Positions 24,127-32,735 of a stretch of 64,000 nucleotides of DNA are shown piece by piece. A program made the translations under genes and the position numbers. The DNA comes from Bradyrhizobium sp. Arg816 (GTDB lineage: Bacteria; Pseudomonadota; Alphaproteobacteria; Rhizobiales; Xanthobacteraceae). Each line of letters opens with the position of its first letter. Within the stretch, counting starts at the first letter, position 1. The stretch covers positions 124,001 to 188,000 of the forward strand of contig NZ_JAPRAQ010000015.1 in assembly GCF_029989365.1 (NCBI RefSeq). Direction: 5' to 3'. Under the pieces are notes generated by a model. That model was given only the letters and a program-made list of their open reading frames with translations. It was not told the DNA's origin and did not search any database.

Positions 24127-25401
24127 CTACCCCGGAATCCTCACCGGCAACGACTCATAGCCCTTGATGAAGCTCGAATAGATCCGCTTGGGCTCGCCGA
24201 CGACCTCGATCCGGTCGAAGCGCTTCAGCATCTCCTCCCAGATGATCCGCAGCTGCAGTTCGGCCAGGCGCATGCCGACGCAGCGGTGGATGCCGAAGCC
24301 AAAGGAGAGGTGGGTGCGCGGCCGCGGGCGGTCGATGATGAAATCGTTCGGCTTCTCGAACATCTCCTCGTCGCGGTTGCCCGAGACGTACCACATCACG
24401 ACGCGGTCGCCTTTCTTGATATGCTTGCCGCCGATTTCGGTGTCGGCAAGCGCGGTGCGCCGCATATGCGCCAGCGGTGTCTGCCAGCGGATCACCTCGG
24501 GCACCATGGAATCGATCAGCTCCGGGTTGGTGCGCAGTCTGTCGAACTGGTCCGGGTTCTCGCTCAGCGCCAGCACCGAGCCGCTCATAGTGTTGCGCGT
24601 CGTGTCGTTGCCGCCGACGATGAGCAGGATGATGTTGCCCATGAGATTGTCGGGGTCCATGAAGCGCGTCGCGTCGTTATGTGCCATCAGCGACAGCAAA
24701 TCGTTGCGCGGCGCGGAGTTGACACGCTCGTTCCAGAGCTTGGACATGTAGGCGTAGCACTCGTCCATCTCGCGGCGGCGCTCTTCGGCCGAGGCGACGA
24801 TGCCGCTCTTGGGCAGCGCGGTCGCGACATCCGACCAGCGCGTCAGCTTGCGCCGCTCGTCCCAGGGGAAGTCGAACAAGGTCGCCAGCATCTGCGTCGT
24901 CAGCTCGATCGAGACGCGCTCGACGAAATTGAAGGTCTCGTTGCGCGGCAGATTGTCGAGCACGGTCTGCGAGCGCTGGCGGATCAGTTTTGCCAGCTCG
25001 TCCAGATGCGTCGGCGTGAACATCGGCGACACCGTCTTGCGCTGCGCCGAATGCTGCGGCTGGTCCATGGCGATGAAGCTCGGCCAGTCGTAGCCCTGCG
25101 GCACGTCGCGGATCCCGATGCCGCCGAGCGTCGAGTCCGAGGAGAAGATGCCGTGACTGGTGTCGACATGCATGATGTCGTTGTACTTCACCACCGACCA
25201 GTACGGCTCGATCGGCGCATTGGTGCAGTAATGCACCGGCTCTTCCTTGCGCAACCGCTCGAACCACGGCCACAAGGTGTCGTCCTGGAACAGCCGGGGC
25301 GCGCCGGGGTGAAACTGCGCCAGCGGGGTCGCATAGGCTTCCTCGCGGGCCCTGCGCATGCGTTCGGCGTTGTCGGTTTTGACCGGAGTTTGGATGTTCA
25401 T
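24127..25401 (-). CDS. cytochrome P450 (CYP153-like features), copy 1
   Basis: This is a 424-residue soluble P450. It has the I-helix oxygen-activation motif GGNDTTRNTMSG, the K-helix EVIR with RWQTPLAHMRR, and the haem loop HLSFGFGIHRCVG with Cys374 as thiolate ligand. The wording GGNDTTRN and FGFGIHRCVGxRLAELQL recalls CYP153 alkane/fatty-acid terminal hydroxylases and nearby families; the class is from memory and not certain. ATG 25401 has GGAG upstream; the frame continues upstream into repeat-like DNA. No ferredoxin or reductase gene is adjacent, so electrons must come from elsewhere. It is a tandem paralog of the gene at 25487. Confidence 0.92.
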   Translation of the reverse strand: MNIQTPVKTDNAERMRRAREEAYATPLAQFHPGAPRLFQDDTLWPWFERLRKEEPVHYCTNAPIEPYWSVVKYNDIMHVDTSHGIFSSDSTLGGIGIRDVPQGYDWPSFIAMDQPQHSAQRKTVSPMFTPTHLDELAKLIRQRSQTVLDNLPRNETFNFVERVSIELTTQMLATLFDFPWDERRKLTRWSDVATALPKSGIVASAEERRREMDECYAYMSKLWNERVNSAPRNDLLSLMAHNDATRFMDPDNLMGNIILLIVGGNDTTRNTMSGSVLALSENPDQFDRLRTNPELIDSMVPEVIRWQTPLAHMRRTALADTEIGGKHIKKGDRVVMWYVSGNRDEEMFEKPNDFIIDRPRPRTHLSFGFGIHRCVGMRLAELQLRIIWEEMLKRFDRIEVVGEPKRIYSSFIKGYESLPVRIPG

Positions 25402-25486
25402 GGTCGTGGCTCCAGTTGGTTCTTGCTTTGCCTCTCCCCGCGCCTGTCGGCCGAAGCCTTGGCGAAGGCGGGGCGAGGGAGCTCTC
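25402..25486. repeat. spacer between P450 genes with GC-rich palindrome remnant
   Basis: The 85-bp spacer contains CCTCTCCCCGC...GCGGGGCGAGGG-type arms (about 25431-25480), a remnant or copy of the intergenic palindromes seen elsewhere. It may modulate expression of the downstream P450 relative to the upstream one. Confidence 0.5.
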
Positions 25487-26752
25487 TCACGCCGTAATCT
25501 TGACCGGCAAGGTTTCAAGACCCTTTACGAAACTCGAATAGACCCGTTTGGGTTCGCCGACCACGTCGATATGGTCGAAGCGCTTGAGGATCTCTTCCCA
25601 GATAATCTTGAGCTGAAGTTCGGCAAGCCGCAAGCCGACGCAACGGTGAATGCCGAAGCCGAAGGAGAGGTGCGTGCGTGGGCGGGCGCGGTCGATGATG
25701 AAATCGTAGGGCTTTTCGATCGCTTCCTCGTCGCGGTTGCCCGAGACGTACCACATCACGACCTTGTCACCTTGCTTGATCTGCTTGCCGCGGAACTCGA
25801 AGTCGGTAAGCGCGGTGCGCCGCATATGCGCCAGCGGCGTCTGCCAGCGGATCACCTCTGGCACGAAACTGTCGAGCAGGCCGGGGTTCGCGCGCAGCTT
25901 GCGATACTGCTCCGGATGCTGGCTCAGCGCGTAGATCGATCCCGACATCGTGTTGCGGGTGGTGTCGTTGCCGCCGACGATCAAAAGGATGAGATTGCCG
26001 AGGAAGTTTTTGGCATCCATGTCGCGCGTCGCGGCGCCATGCGCCATCATCGAGAGCAGGTCGCTCTTCGGCGGCTGCTCGATACGCTCCTTCCACAGCC
26101 GCGCGAAATAGCCCGCGCATTCCGTCAGCTCGGCCTGCCGTTCGTCTTCGGTGGCGACGAGGCCGTCCGGCCCGGGAATGGTGGTGGCGATATCGGACCA
26201 GCGCGTCAGCTTGCGGCGGTCCTCCCAGGGAAAGTCGAACAGCACCGCGAGCATCTGCGTGGTGAGCTCGATCGAGACCTTGTCGACCCAGTCGAACACC
26301 TCGCCGCGCGGCAGATTGTCGAGGCACTCGGCGGAGCGCTCGCGGATGCTGAGCGCGAGATTGTCCAGATGCGTCGGTGTGAACATCGGCGCCACGGTCT
26401 TGCGCTGCGCCGCGTGGCGCGGCGGATCCATCGAGATGAAACTCTCGCGGCGCAGGTCCGGGTCGATGTCGCGGATAGTGATGCCGCCGAGCGCGGAGGC
26501 CGAGGAGAACACCGAGTGGTTGGTCTCGATCTCCATGATGTCGTTGTAGCGCGTCACCGACCAGTACGGCCCGAACATCGAATCCTTGCAATAGTGCACG
26601 GGATCTTCGCGGCGCAGACGATCGAAATACGGCCAGAACGTATCGGTCCTGAACAATTCGGGATCGCCCGGATCGAACTGCTCCAGCGGCAGTGACGTGG
26701 CGCGCGCGCGCAGCTCGTCGAGCTTCGCCGCGCTCTCGATGGTCCCATGCAT
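25487..26752 (-). CDS. cytochrome P450 (CYP153-like features), copy 2
   Basis: This 421-residue P450 is closely similar to the downstream gene along its whole length. It shares the I-helix GGNDTTRNTMSG, PEVIRWQTPLAHMRR, and haem loop HLSFGFGIHRCVG with Cys371. Differences are concentrated in the N-terminus and in the B-C and F-G regions (for example SMDPPRHAAQRKTVAPMFTP against AMDQPQHSAQ...), which contact substrate, so the two may have different specificities after tandem duplication. The ATG at 26752 has GGGAG about 8 nt ahead; ATG 26770 and a TTG at 26818 are less likely. Confidence 0.92.
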   Translation of the reverse strand: MHGTIESAAKLDELRARATSLPLEQFDPGDPELFRTDTFWPYFDRLRREDPVHYCKDSMFGPYWSVTRYNDIMEIETNHSVFSSASALGGITIRDIDPDLRRESFISMDPPRHAAQRKTVAPMFTPTHLDNLALSIRERSAECLDNLPRGEVFDWVDKVSIELTTQMLAVLFDFPWEDRRKLTRWSDIATTIPGPDGLVATEDERQAELTECAGYFARLWKERIEQPPKSDLLSMMAHGAATRDMDAKNFLGNLILLIVGGNDTTRNTMSGSIYALSQHPEQYRKLRANPGLLDSFVPEVIRWQTPLAHMRRTALTDFEFRGKQIKQGDKVVMWYVSGNRDEEAIEKPYDFIIDRARPRTHLSFGFGIHRCVGLRLAELQLKIIWEEILKRFDHIDVVGEPKRVYSSFVKGLETLPVKITA

Positions 26753-26892
26753 GACCGCTCTCCCTGACATGAACCGCGCGTTCTCGTTGAATTCTGCGCT
26801 GCGGTATTTGATTTGCAATTACAGCCGGTTGTCTGCGTCGGAGCAAGGGAGAGTTTTGCCACAGCCAACCTTTGCGAGAGGTGGCTAGATGC

Positions 26893-26977
26893 GTAGCCCG
26901 GATGGAGCGGAGCGAAATCCGGGATTCGGGCCGCCATTGGCGCTGTCCCGGATTACGCTCCGCTCCATCCGGGCTAC
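26893..26977. repeat. intergenic palindrome, second copy of the 17768 family
   Basis: GTAGCCCGGATGGAGCGG at 26893-26910 pairs with CCGCTCCATCCGGGCTAC at 26960-26977. It lies between the divergent P450 and DUF898 genes, so here it is not a terminator between convergent genes. The remainder of the gap (26753-27140) contains the flanking promoters and no gene that I can support. Confidence 0.85.
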
Positions 26978-27140
26978 GGATCAGCAACCGTCACGCAGAT
27001 GTGTCAACGTGATCTCCCGCACCCCGCGCCTGCGGAATCATCCGAGAAATCGAGGTAAATCGAACCCAGCCATCTTGGGGATCGACCAATCTCTGATCTA
27101 TAGTTTGACCGTACCAGGTCCGCACCCCGAGGTTGCCGCC

Positions 27141-28295
27141 GTGAACGACATGCAATGGGCCCCCATCGGCTCCGAACCCTTACCGCCGCCGCTGCCGCCC
27201 ACGCGGGTCGATTTCACCGGCAACCGCTCCGAGTTCCGCAAAATGGTCACCAAGGGTGCCATGCTTGAGCTCGTCACCTTCGGCTTCTACCGGTTCTGGC
27301 TGGTCACCGACATCCGCCGTCATTTGTGGACGAACACCGCGGTCGACGGCGATGCGGCCGAATACACCGGCCGGGCCAAGGAGCTGCTGATCGGCTTCCT
27401 GTTCGCGCTCGCGATCCTGGTGCCGATCTACCTCGCTTATTTTCTCATCGGCATCGAGTTCGAGCGCTGGCAGGGCTTTGCCTCGACGCCGCTGTTCATC
27501 AGCTTCTATGCCTTCGGCCAGTTCGCGATTTTTCGCGCGCGGCGCTATCGCCTGACGCGCACAGTCTGGCGCGGCGTCCGGTTCTGGATGGACGGCTCGG
27601 GCTGGGCTTATTCGTTCCGCGCCATGGCGTGGGGGCTGCTGGTGTTCCTCACCCTCGGCCTGGCGCTGCCCTGGCGCGAGGCGTCGCTCGAACGCTACAA
27701 GATGCGGCACACTCATTACGGCGATCTCCCCGGCGATTTCGAAGGCGACGGCTGGACCTTCTTCAAGCGCGGCTGGTGGCTGTGGCTCTTGAGCCCGATC
27801 GCGCTCGTGATCTTCCCGCTCGCCCCGTTCTTCTATGCCGAGTTCAAGGCGCGTGAATGGCGCTGGTGGCTCGACGGCATCCGCATCGGCGGCGTCAGCC
27901 TGTCCTCGGAGTTGCCGCATAACGCGTTCTACGGCCTGTACTGGAAAGTGATCGGCTGGTGGATGCTGCTTTCGACCATTTTCGCCGCCTATATGGGCGG
28001 TGGCGCCTTCCTCGTCGTCCAGCTGAGTGGCGTTCCGGCTGATCAGGTCTTCGGCCCCGGAAATGCGGGCAAGAGCATCCCGATGCTGGTCATGATGGTC
28101 ATCGGCTATTTCGCCGTGGCGCTTGCGATCAACATCGTCATGCGTGTCTATCTGCAACGCGATCTCTGGGCCAAGGTGCTGGAAACCGTCGAGGTGCACA
28201 ACATCGGAGCCGCGGCGGATGTGCGCGGCAGCGGTGAGCTTGCTAGCGCGCTCGGCGAAGGCTTTGCCGATGGGCTCGATGTCGCGGGATTCTGA
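27141..28295 (+). CDS. DUF898 (YjgN-like) membrane protein
   Basis: This 384-residue polytopic membrane protein of the DUF898/YjgN type has about six hydrophobic segments. Family-typical text includes LELVTFGFYRFWLVTDIRRHLW (first helix and loop), FRARRYRLTRTVWRGVRFWM and ALPWREASLERYKMRHTHYG. The frame is open back to 26889, but that part lies in a repeat. GTG at 27141, with GAGG 8 nt ahead, or ATG 27150 is the real start. It precedes an M48 peptidase gene by 3 nt, and this pairing of DUF898 with M48 is common in proteobacteria. The function is unknown; an envelope role is likely. Confidence 0.88.
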   Translation: MNDMQWAPIGSEPLPPPLPPTRVDFTGNRSEFRKMVTKGAMLELVTFGFYRFWLVTDIRRHLWTNTAVDGDAAEYTGRAKELLIGFLFALAILVPIYLAYFLIGIEFERWQGFASTPLFISFYAFGQFAIFRARRYRLTRTVWRGVRFWMDGSGWAYSFRAMAWGLLVFLTLGLALPWREASLERYKMRHTHYGDLPGDFEGDGWTFFKRGWWLWLLSPIALVIFPLAPFFYAEFKAREWRWWLDGIRIGGVSLSSELPHNAFYGLYWKVIGWWMLLSTIFAAYMGGGAFLVVQLSGVPADQVFGPGNAGKSIPMLVMMVIGYFAVALAINIVMRVYLQRDLWAKVLETVEVHNIGAAADVRGSGELASALGEGFADGLDVAGF

Positions 28296-28298
28296 TCT

Positions 28299-29411
28299 GT
28301 GAGTGAGTTGTCCACCGAGGTTCCGGCGCAGTCCGCCAAGCCGACGATCTTCTTCGACGGCGTGTCGAGCCGCAGGCGGGAGGTGTCGCTGGCGCTCGGT
28401 GATGCGCTCGATATCGTCGAAGAGGGCGGCGCGCCGGTTCGCTGGGCCTATGCCGACATTCGCCGCGCCGACAGTCCGGCCGGGATATTACGCCTGGCCT
28501 CGACATCCGCGCCGCCGCTGGCGCGGCTTGAAATTCGCGACGCCGCGCTCGCCGCGGACGTGACCGCCCGCTGCATGCGTCTCGACGAGCACCAGACCTC
28601 GCGTCGCGGTGTCGCAAAGATCGTCGGCTGGTCGGTGGCCGCCGCCGTCTCCATCGTTTGCGTCGTGCTGTTCGGTGTGCCGCTCGCTGCCGACCGGCTC
28701 GCGCCGCTGGTGCCCAAGCCGATCGAACGGCGCATCGGCGACGCCTCCGAAGTCCAGGTGAAAACCATCTTCGGCCGCAAGGCGTGCGAAGACCCCGCGG
28801 GCAAGGCCGCGTTCACAAAACTGGTCAACCGTCTGCGCGATGCCGCCGGCCTCGACGACGATTCCATGACGGCCGGCGTGCTGCCGACCTCGGTGCCGAA
28901 TGCATTCGCGCTGCCCGGCGGCAAGGTGTACGTGCTGAGGGGCTTGGTCGACAAGGCCGAAAACCCCGACGAGCTCGCCGGCATCCTTGCCCATGAGCTC
29001 GGCCATCTCAAGCATTACGACAACATGCGCGGGCTGATCTACAACGGCGGCACCTCGTTCCTGATCGGCCTGTTGTTCGGCGACGTCACCGGCTCGAGCG
29101 CCGTGATCTTCGCCTCGCGCAGCGTGGTCGAAGCCTCCTATTCGCGCGAGGCCGAGACCGCCGCGGATACGTTCGCGATCGAGATCATGCACAAGCTCGG
29201 CCGCTCGCCGAAGCCCGCGGCCGAATTGATGTTCCGCATCACCGGCAAGGAAGGCGGCTCCGGCCTCACCACGATCCTGGCGAGCCACCCGCTCACCGAA
29301 GACCGCCTCGCGCGCATGACGAAGGAAGATCGTCCCGCCAGCGGCCCGCCGCTGCTGACGGACAAGGAATGGCAGTCGCTCAAGCTGATTTGCGGCAGCG
29401 GGAAGATCTAA
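28299..29411 (+). CDS. M48-family membrane-anchored zinc metallopeptidase
   Basis: This 370-residue protein starts with GTG at 28299. A cytosolic N-terminal region (1-105) and one membrane helix (about 107-128, AKIVGWSVAAAVSIVCVVLF) precede the peptidase domain. The zinc motif HELGH is at residues 232-236, and the third ligand is probably the Glu in YSREAETAAD about 50 residues later. This is the BepA/LoiP-like branch of M48, which degrades or quality-controls envelope proteins. The gene is only 3 nt after DUF898 and clearly in one operon with it, suggesting the two proteins work together. Confidence 0.92.
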   Translation: MSELSTEVPAQSAKPTIFFDGVSSRRREVSLALGDALDIVEEGGAPVRWAYADIRRADSPAGILRLASTSAPPLARLEIRDAALAADVTARCMRLDEHQTSRRGVAKIVGWSVAAAVSIVCVVLFGVPLAADRLAPLVPKPIERRIGDASEVQVKTIFGRKACEDPAGKAAFTKLVNRLRDAAGLDDDSMTAGVLPTSVPNAFALPGGKVYVLRGLVDKAENPDELAGILAHELGHLKHYDNMRGLIYNGGTSFLIGLLFGDVTGSSAVIFASRSVVEASYSREAETAADTFAIEIMHKLGRSPKPAAELMFRITGKEGGSGLTTILASHPLTEDRLARMTKEDRPASGPPLLTDKEWQSLKLICGSGKI

Positions 29412-29420
29412 CCTTTTCGC

Positions 29421-30050
29421 CTACCGCGTCCCGTAAGCGCGGTCGCCGGCATCGCCGAGGCCCGGCAGGATAAAGCCGTTCTCGTCGAGACCTTCGTCCA
29501 TCGCAGCCGTCCAGATCGGAACGTCGGGGTGCAGTCCGCGCAGCCGTTCGAGCCCTTCAGGGGCCGCGATCAGGCAGGCGAGGCGGATGTCCCTGGCGCC
29601 GCGCTCCTTCAGCCGGTCGATTGCGGCGACGGCGGTGTTGGCGGTGGCGACCACCGGGGTCACCACGATCGCCAGGCGCTCGCTGAGGTCGGACGGCGAT
29701 TTGAAGAAATATTCGACAGCGGCAAAACTGTGCGGCTCGCGGTAGATGCCGATATGGGCGACGCGCGCGGTCGGCACCAGATCCATCATGCCCTCGACGA
29801 AGGTCGTGCCGGCGCGCAGCATCGGCACGAACACCAGCTTCTTGCCGGCGATCTTGGCCGAATGCATCGTCGCCAGCGGCGTCTCGATGACGGTATCGGC
29901 GAGCGGCAGATCCCGCGTGATCTCGTAGCACAGGAGCATGCCGATCTCCTTGATCAGCTCGCGGAAGGACTTGGTCGAGATGGACTTGTCCCGCACCAGC
30001 GTCAGCTTGTGCTGCACCAGCGGATGATCGACGATCGTGACGCCTTCCAT
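29421..30050 (-). CDS. upp: uracil phosphoribosyltransferase (URC6-like in context)
   Basis: This 209-residue enzyme converts uracil and PRPP to UMP. It shows the UPRT fingerprints: VDHPLVQHKLTLVRDKSIST at the N-terminus, VPMLRAGTTFVEGM, the PRPP region VVTPVVATANTAVAAIDRL, and the uracil-binding C-terminus GLGDAGDRAYGTR. ATG 30050 has AGGAG upstream; the frame extends upstream only through a repeat. In most bacteria upp serves salvage. Here it follows URC4 (DUF1688) and URC1 genes, so it more likely serves as the phosphoribosyltransferase step of URC-type uracil catabolism. Confidence 0.93.
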   Translation of the reverse strand: MEGVTIVDHPLVQHKLTLVRDKSISTKSFRELIKEIGMLLCYEITRDLPLADTVIETPLATMHSAKIAGKKLVFVPMLRAGTTFVEGMMDLVPTARVAHIGIYREPHSFAAVEYFFKSPSDLSERLAIVVTPVVATANTAVAAIDRLKERGARDIRLACLIAAPEGLERLRGLHPDVPIWTAAMDEGLDENGFILPGLGDAGDRAYGTR

Positions 30051-30079
30051 ATGTTGCTCCTGACCGACGAGGCGGCGCT

Positions 30080-30234
30080 TCTTCCTTCTCCCCTTGTGGG
30101 AGAAGGTGGCGCGCAACGCGCGCCGGATGAGGGGTTCTCTCCGCGAACTCAAGTGAGAGATGTCTTCGCGGAGACAACCCCTCACCCGGCTTCGCTTTCG
30201 CGAAGCCACCCTCTCCCACAGGGGGAGAGGGTTT
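30080..30234. repeat. intergenic palindrome (CCTTCTCCCCTTGTGGGAGAAGG family)
   Basis: CTTCTCCCCTTGTGGGAGAAG (30086-30106) is itself a hairpin, and the distal half ACCCTCTCCCACAGGGGGAGAGGGT is another. The inner part pairs GGTGGC...GGATGAGGGG with CCCCTCACCCGG...GCCACC. It sits between the DUF1688 and upp genes of one operon, where it could tune the relative mRNA level. Confidence 0.85.
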
Positions 30235-31471
30235 AAAAAACCGTACCGTCGCTGATCACCTTGAGCGGCGGCGAACCGTCGGGCCGGCGCGCGAAGGCGA
30301 TGGCGCGGCCGGCAGCCCAGCTGCCACCTTCGAGAATGCTTGCGAGGGGCAAGGTCTCGGGCGTGCGGCCGAGCCTGGCGCGGATGCTGCCCGCAAGCCG
30401 GTCGAGCAGCGCGACGGTGAGCGCGCGCCACTCCACGACGAGCAGGGAATCCACCGCATGCGCGCGCTCGGCATCGGCGGGATCGCGCAGGCGCAGCACC
30501 TCGTGATCGACGAACAGGCCGCCATTGCGGTACTCGGCAAGCCCGGTGAGGCCGTCGATGTCGGTGACGTCAAAGCCGGCGCGCTGCAGCGGTTCGATCA
30601 ACGAATAGCTCAGCCATTGCGACAGCTTGTGCAGGGGCACGAGGCCTGCCGTTGCGTCGTCAGCTTTGATGGTCGGATGACGCCAGCAATCACCGAGCGG
30701 AATCCCGGCGAGCTCGAGCCGTGACGGCCAGATCGGTCCAAGCTGGTTCAGCACTGCGGACAGGATGGCGGGCGCGGCGACCGCGCCGCCCACAGCCTGC
30801 GCCGCGATGTGATCGAACAGGCCGCCTGGCCGCGGCGTATCGTGCAGGCCGAAAATCTCCGCACGCTCAGCAACCAGCTTGCCCAGACGCCGCAGCAGGT
30901 CAGTGCGTCCGTCGAGACCGAGCAGCGGATTGGCATCGCTCACCTGAAAGGCGGAGGTGAGGGAGGCGAGCGGTAGTTTCGCCAGCACGTCTGCATCGGC
31001 CCTGAACGGTGTACGCGCATCGCCGGAGAACAGGCCGCCTGCAAACATGTCGAGGCTTGCGATGGCGAGCCCCTCCGATCGGCCGATACTTTCGCCGGTC
31101 CCGGCGTCGCGATAGCGCCACGTGGCTCCCGCACCTGCGTCGAGCAGCACGCTGACGATGGCGAGGTCGAACTCCGCGCGCGCACGCGCCGCGCGATCCG
31201 GCCACGATACTTTGTCGGCAAGGCCCGCCCAGCGATCGACGCCGCCGAGCACGAAATGCCGCCAGCGGGCATGGAAGGGGATGTCCAGCGTCGGATAGGC
31301 CTTGCGCGTGACCGCGATCACGGCCTCCGCCACGCCATCCATGCGGTCGAGGTCTATCGTGAAGTGCCGGAGCCCGCCGGCGAGGCCGATCTCGAGCATT
31401 TTTGCGGCACGCGCGCGAACCGCTCCTGCGCTGAGCAGGGAGCGGGCCTGTTGTTCCAAAGCCTCCGCCAT
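30233..31471 (-). CDS. URC4/urg3 family protein (DUF1688)
   Basis: This 412-residue protein of the DUF1688 family is homologous to yeast URC4 and Aspergillus urg3. It begins MAEALEQQARSLLSAGAVRA, with the family segments HFTIDLDRMDGVAEAVIAVT, PFHARWRHF and VPLHKLSQWLSYSLIEP. URC4 is genetically required for uracil catabolism in Lachancea kluyveri; its reaction is not established from sequence. The gene begins 7 nt after the GTP-cyclohydrolase-II-like gene and is followed by upp. That order strongly supports the pathway assignment. Confidence 0.9.
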   Translation of the reverse strand: MAEALEQQARSLLSAGAVRARAAKMLEIGLAGGLRHFTIDLDRMDGVAEAVIAVTRKAYPTLDIPFHARWRHFVLGGVDRWAGLADKVSWPDRAARARAEFDLAIVSVLLDAGAGATWRYRDAGTGESIGRSEGLAIASLDMFAGGLFSGDARTPFRADADVLAKLPLASLTSAFQVSDANPLLGLDGRTDLLRRLGKLVAERAEIFGLHDTPRPGGLFDHIAAQAVGGAVAAPAILSAVLNQLGPIWPSRLELAGIPLGDCWRHPTIKADDATAGLVPLHKLSQWLSYSLIEPLQRAGFDVTDIDGLTGLAEYRNGGLFVDHEVLRLRDPADAERAHAVDSLLVVEWRALTVALLDRLAGSIRARLGRTPETLPLASILEGGSWAAGRAIAFARRPDGSPPLKVISDGTVF

Positions 31472-31478
31472 CGCGCGA

Positions 31479-32735
31479 TCAGTACTTTTCCAGCGAGCGC
31501 CCGACCACGCCGTCCACGTCCTTCTCCGGCGCGATGTCGGTGGTGTAGTAGCCGGCGGCCTTCTTCGCGGCGATCTCGACATGGGCGTCGGCCGGGATCA
31601 GCTCCAGCGGGATCGGCACGCGCTCGACGATGTCGATGCCTTGCGAGGTCAGCGCGTCGTATTTCATGTCGCTCATCGACAGGAAGCGATCGATGCGCTT
31701 CAGGCCGAGCCAGTGGATCGTATCCGGCATCAATTGCTGGAAGCGCGCGTCCTGGACGCCGGCGACGCATTCGGTGCGCTCGAAATAGGCGGCCGCCGCG
31801 TCGCCGTCCTCCTGGCGCTTGCGCGCATTGTAGACCAGGAATTTGGTGACCTCGCCGAGCGCGCGGCCTTCCTTGCGGTTGTAGATGACGAGCCCGAGCC
31901 CGCCCTCCTGCGCGCCGCGCGCGGATTCCTCGATGCCGTGGATGAGATAGGGCCGACAGGTGCAGATGTCGGAGCCGAACACGTCGGAGCCGTTGCACTC
32001 GTCATGCACGCGGCAGGTGATCTTGGTGCGGTGGTCCGGCAGTTTTGTCACATCGCCGAACATGTAGACGGTGGTGCCGCCGATCGGCGGCAGAAACACC
32101 TTCATGTCCGGACGCGTGACCAGCTCGGGGAACATGCCGGCGGTCTGCTCGAACAGCGTGCGCCGCAGCTCGGTCTCGCCGGTGCCGAAGCGCGTCGCAA
32201 GGCCCGGCAGGTACCAGACCGGATCGATCGCGATCTTCACCACGGAGACGCTGCCATTGGCGTGCACGACCTCGCCGTCGGCGCGCAGCCGTTTTGCGGC
32301 CAGCGCCTCGCGGATCTCAGGCAGGTCGAGCCGCGCACGCGTCACCGCGATGCTTGGACGGATATCGACGCCCTCGGCGATGTCCTTGCCGAAATTCTCA
32401 GCGACGAGATGCCCCCAGGGATCGAGCGCGACGATCTTGTCGGGATCGCGCCATTGCTCAAATGGCCCGATGGTCGCGGCCGGAAAGGTGTTGGTGAGGT
32501 CGGGCCGGCGGATCGGATCGAGCGCGCCGGCGGACACCGCGAGCGCCCGGTACATCGCGTAGGAGCCGCCATGGCTGCCGATCACGTTGCGATCCCCAGC
32601 GCGCGATACCGTGCCGATGATCGGCCCCCGGGTGCGCGCGTCGGCTGCGCCCCAGTGAATCGGAAACGCGGCCTTTTTGCCCGGCTCCGGATGGGAGGTA
32701 AGGCGGATGTGATCGGTACGGTTCGCGCGGCTCAT
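31479..32735 (-). CDS. GTP cyclohydrolase II-like URC1 protein
   Basis: This 418-residue protein carries a RibA-type cyclohydrolase core with the zinc-binding arrangement CRVHDECNGSDVFGSDICTC and the GEVTKF / NRKEGRALGEV region. It has an extra N-terminal domain of about 200 residues, typical of URC1/urg1 and not of riboflavin RibA. URC1 is thought to act early in the URC pathway of uracil breakdown. ATG 32735 has GGGAG 8 nt ahead. With DUF1688 and upp downstream, this is the first gene of a three-gene operon. Confidence 0.92.
   Translation of the reverse strand: MSRANRTDHIRLTSHPEPGKKAAFPIHWGAADARTRGPIIGTVSRAGDRNVIGSHGGSYAMYRALAVSAGALDPIRRPDLTNTFPAATIGPFEQWRDPDKIVALDPWGHLVAENFGKDIAEGVDIRPSIAVTRARLDLPEIREALAAKRLRADGEVVHANGSVSVVKIAIDPVWYLPGLATRFGTGETELRRTLFEQTAGMFPELVTRPDMKVFLPPIGGTTVYMFGDVTKLPDHRTKITCRVHDECNGSDVFGSDICTCRPYLIHGIEESARGAQEGGLGLVIYNRKEGRALGEVTKFLVYNARKRQEDGDAAAAYFERTECVAGVQDARFQQLMPDTIHWLGLKRIDRFLSMSDMKYDALTSQGIDIVERVPIPLELIPADAHVEIAAKKAAGYYTTDIAPEKDVDGVVGRSLEKY

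Noticed and set aside
29529..30236. Plus-strand frame opposite upp
   Set aside because: Antisense to UPRT and extends into the palindromic repeat; no protein-like features.
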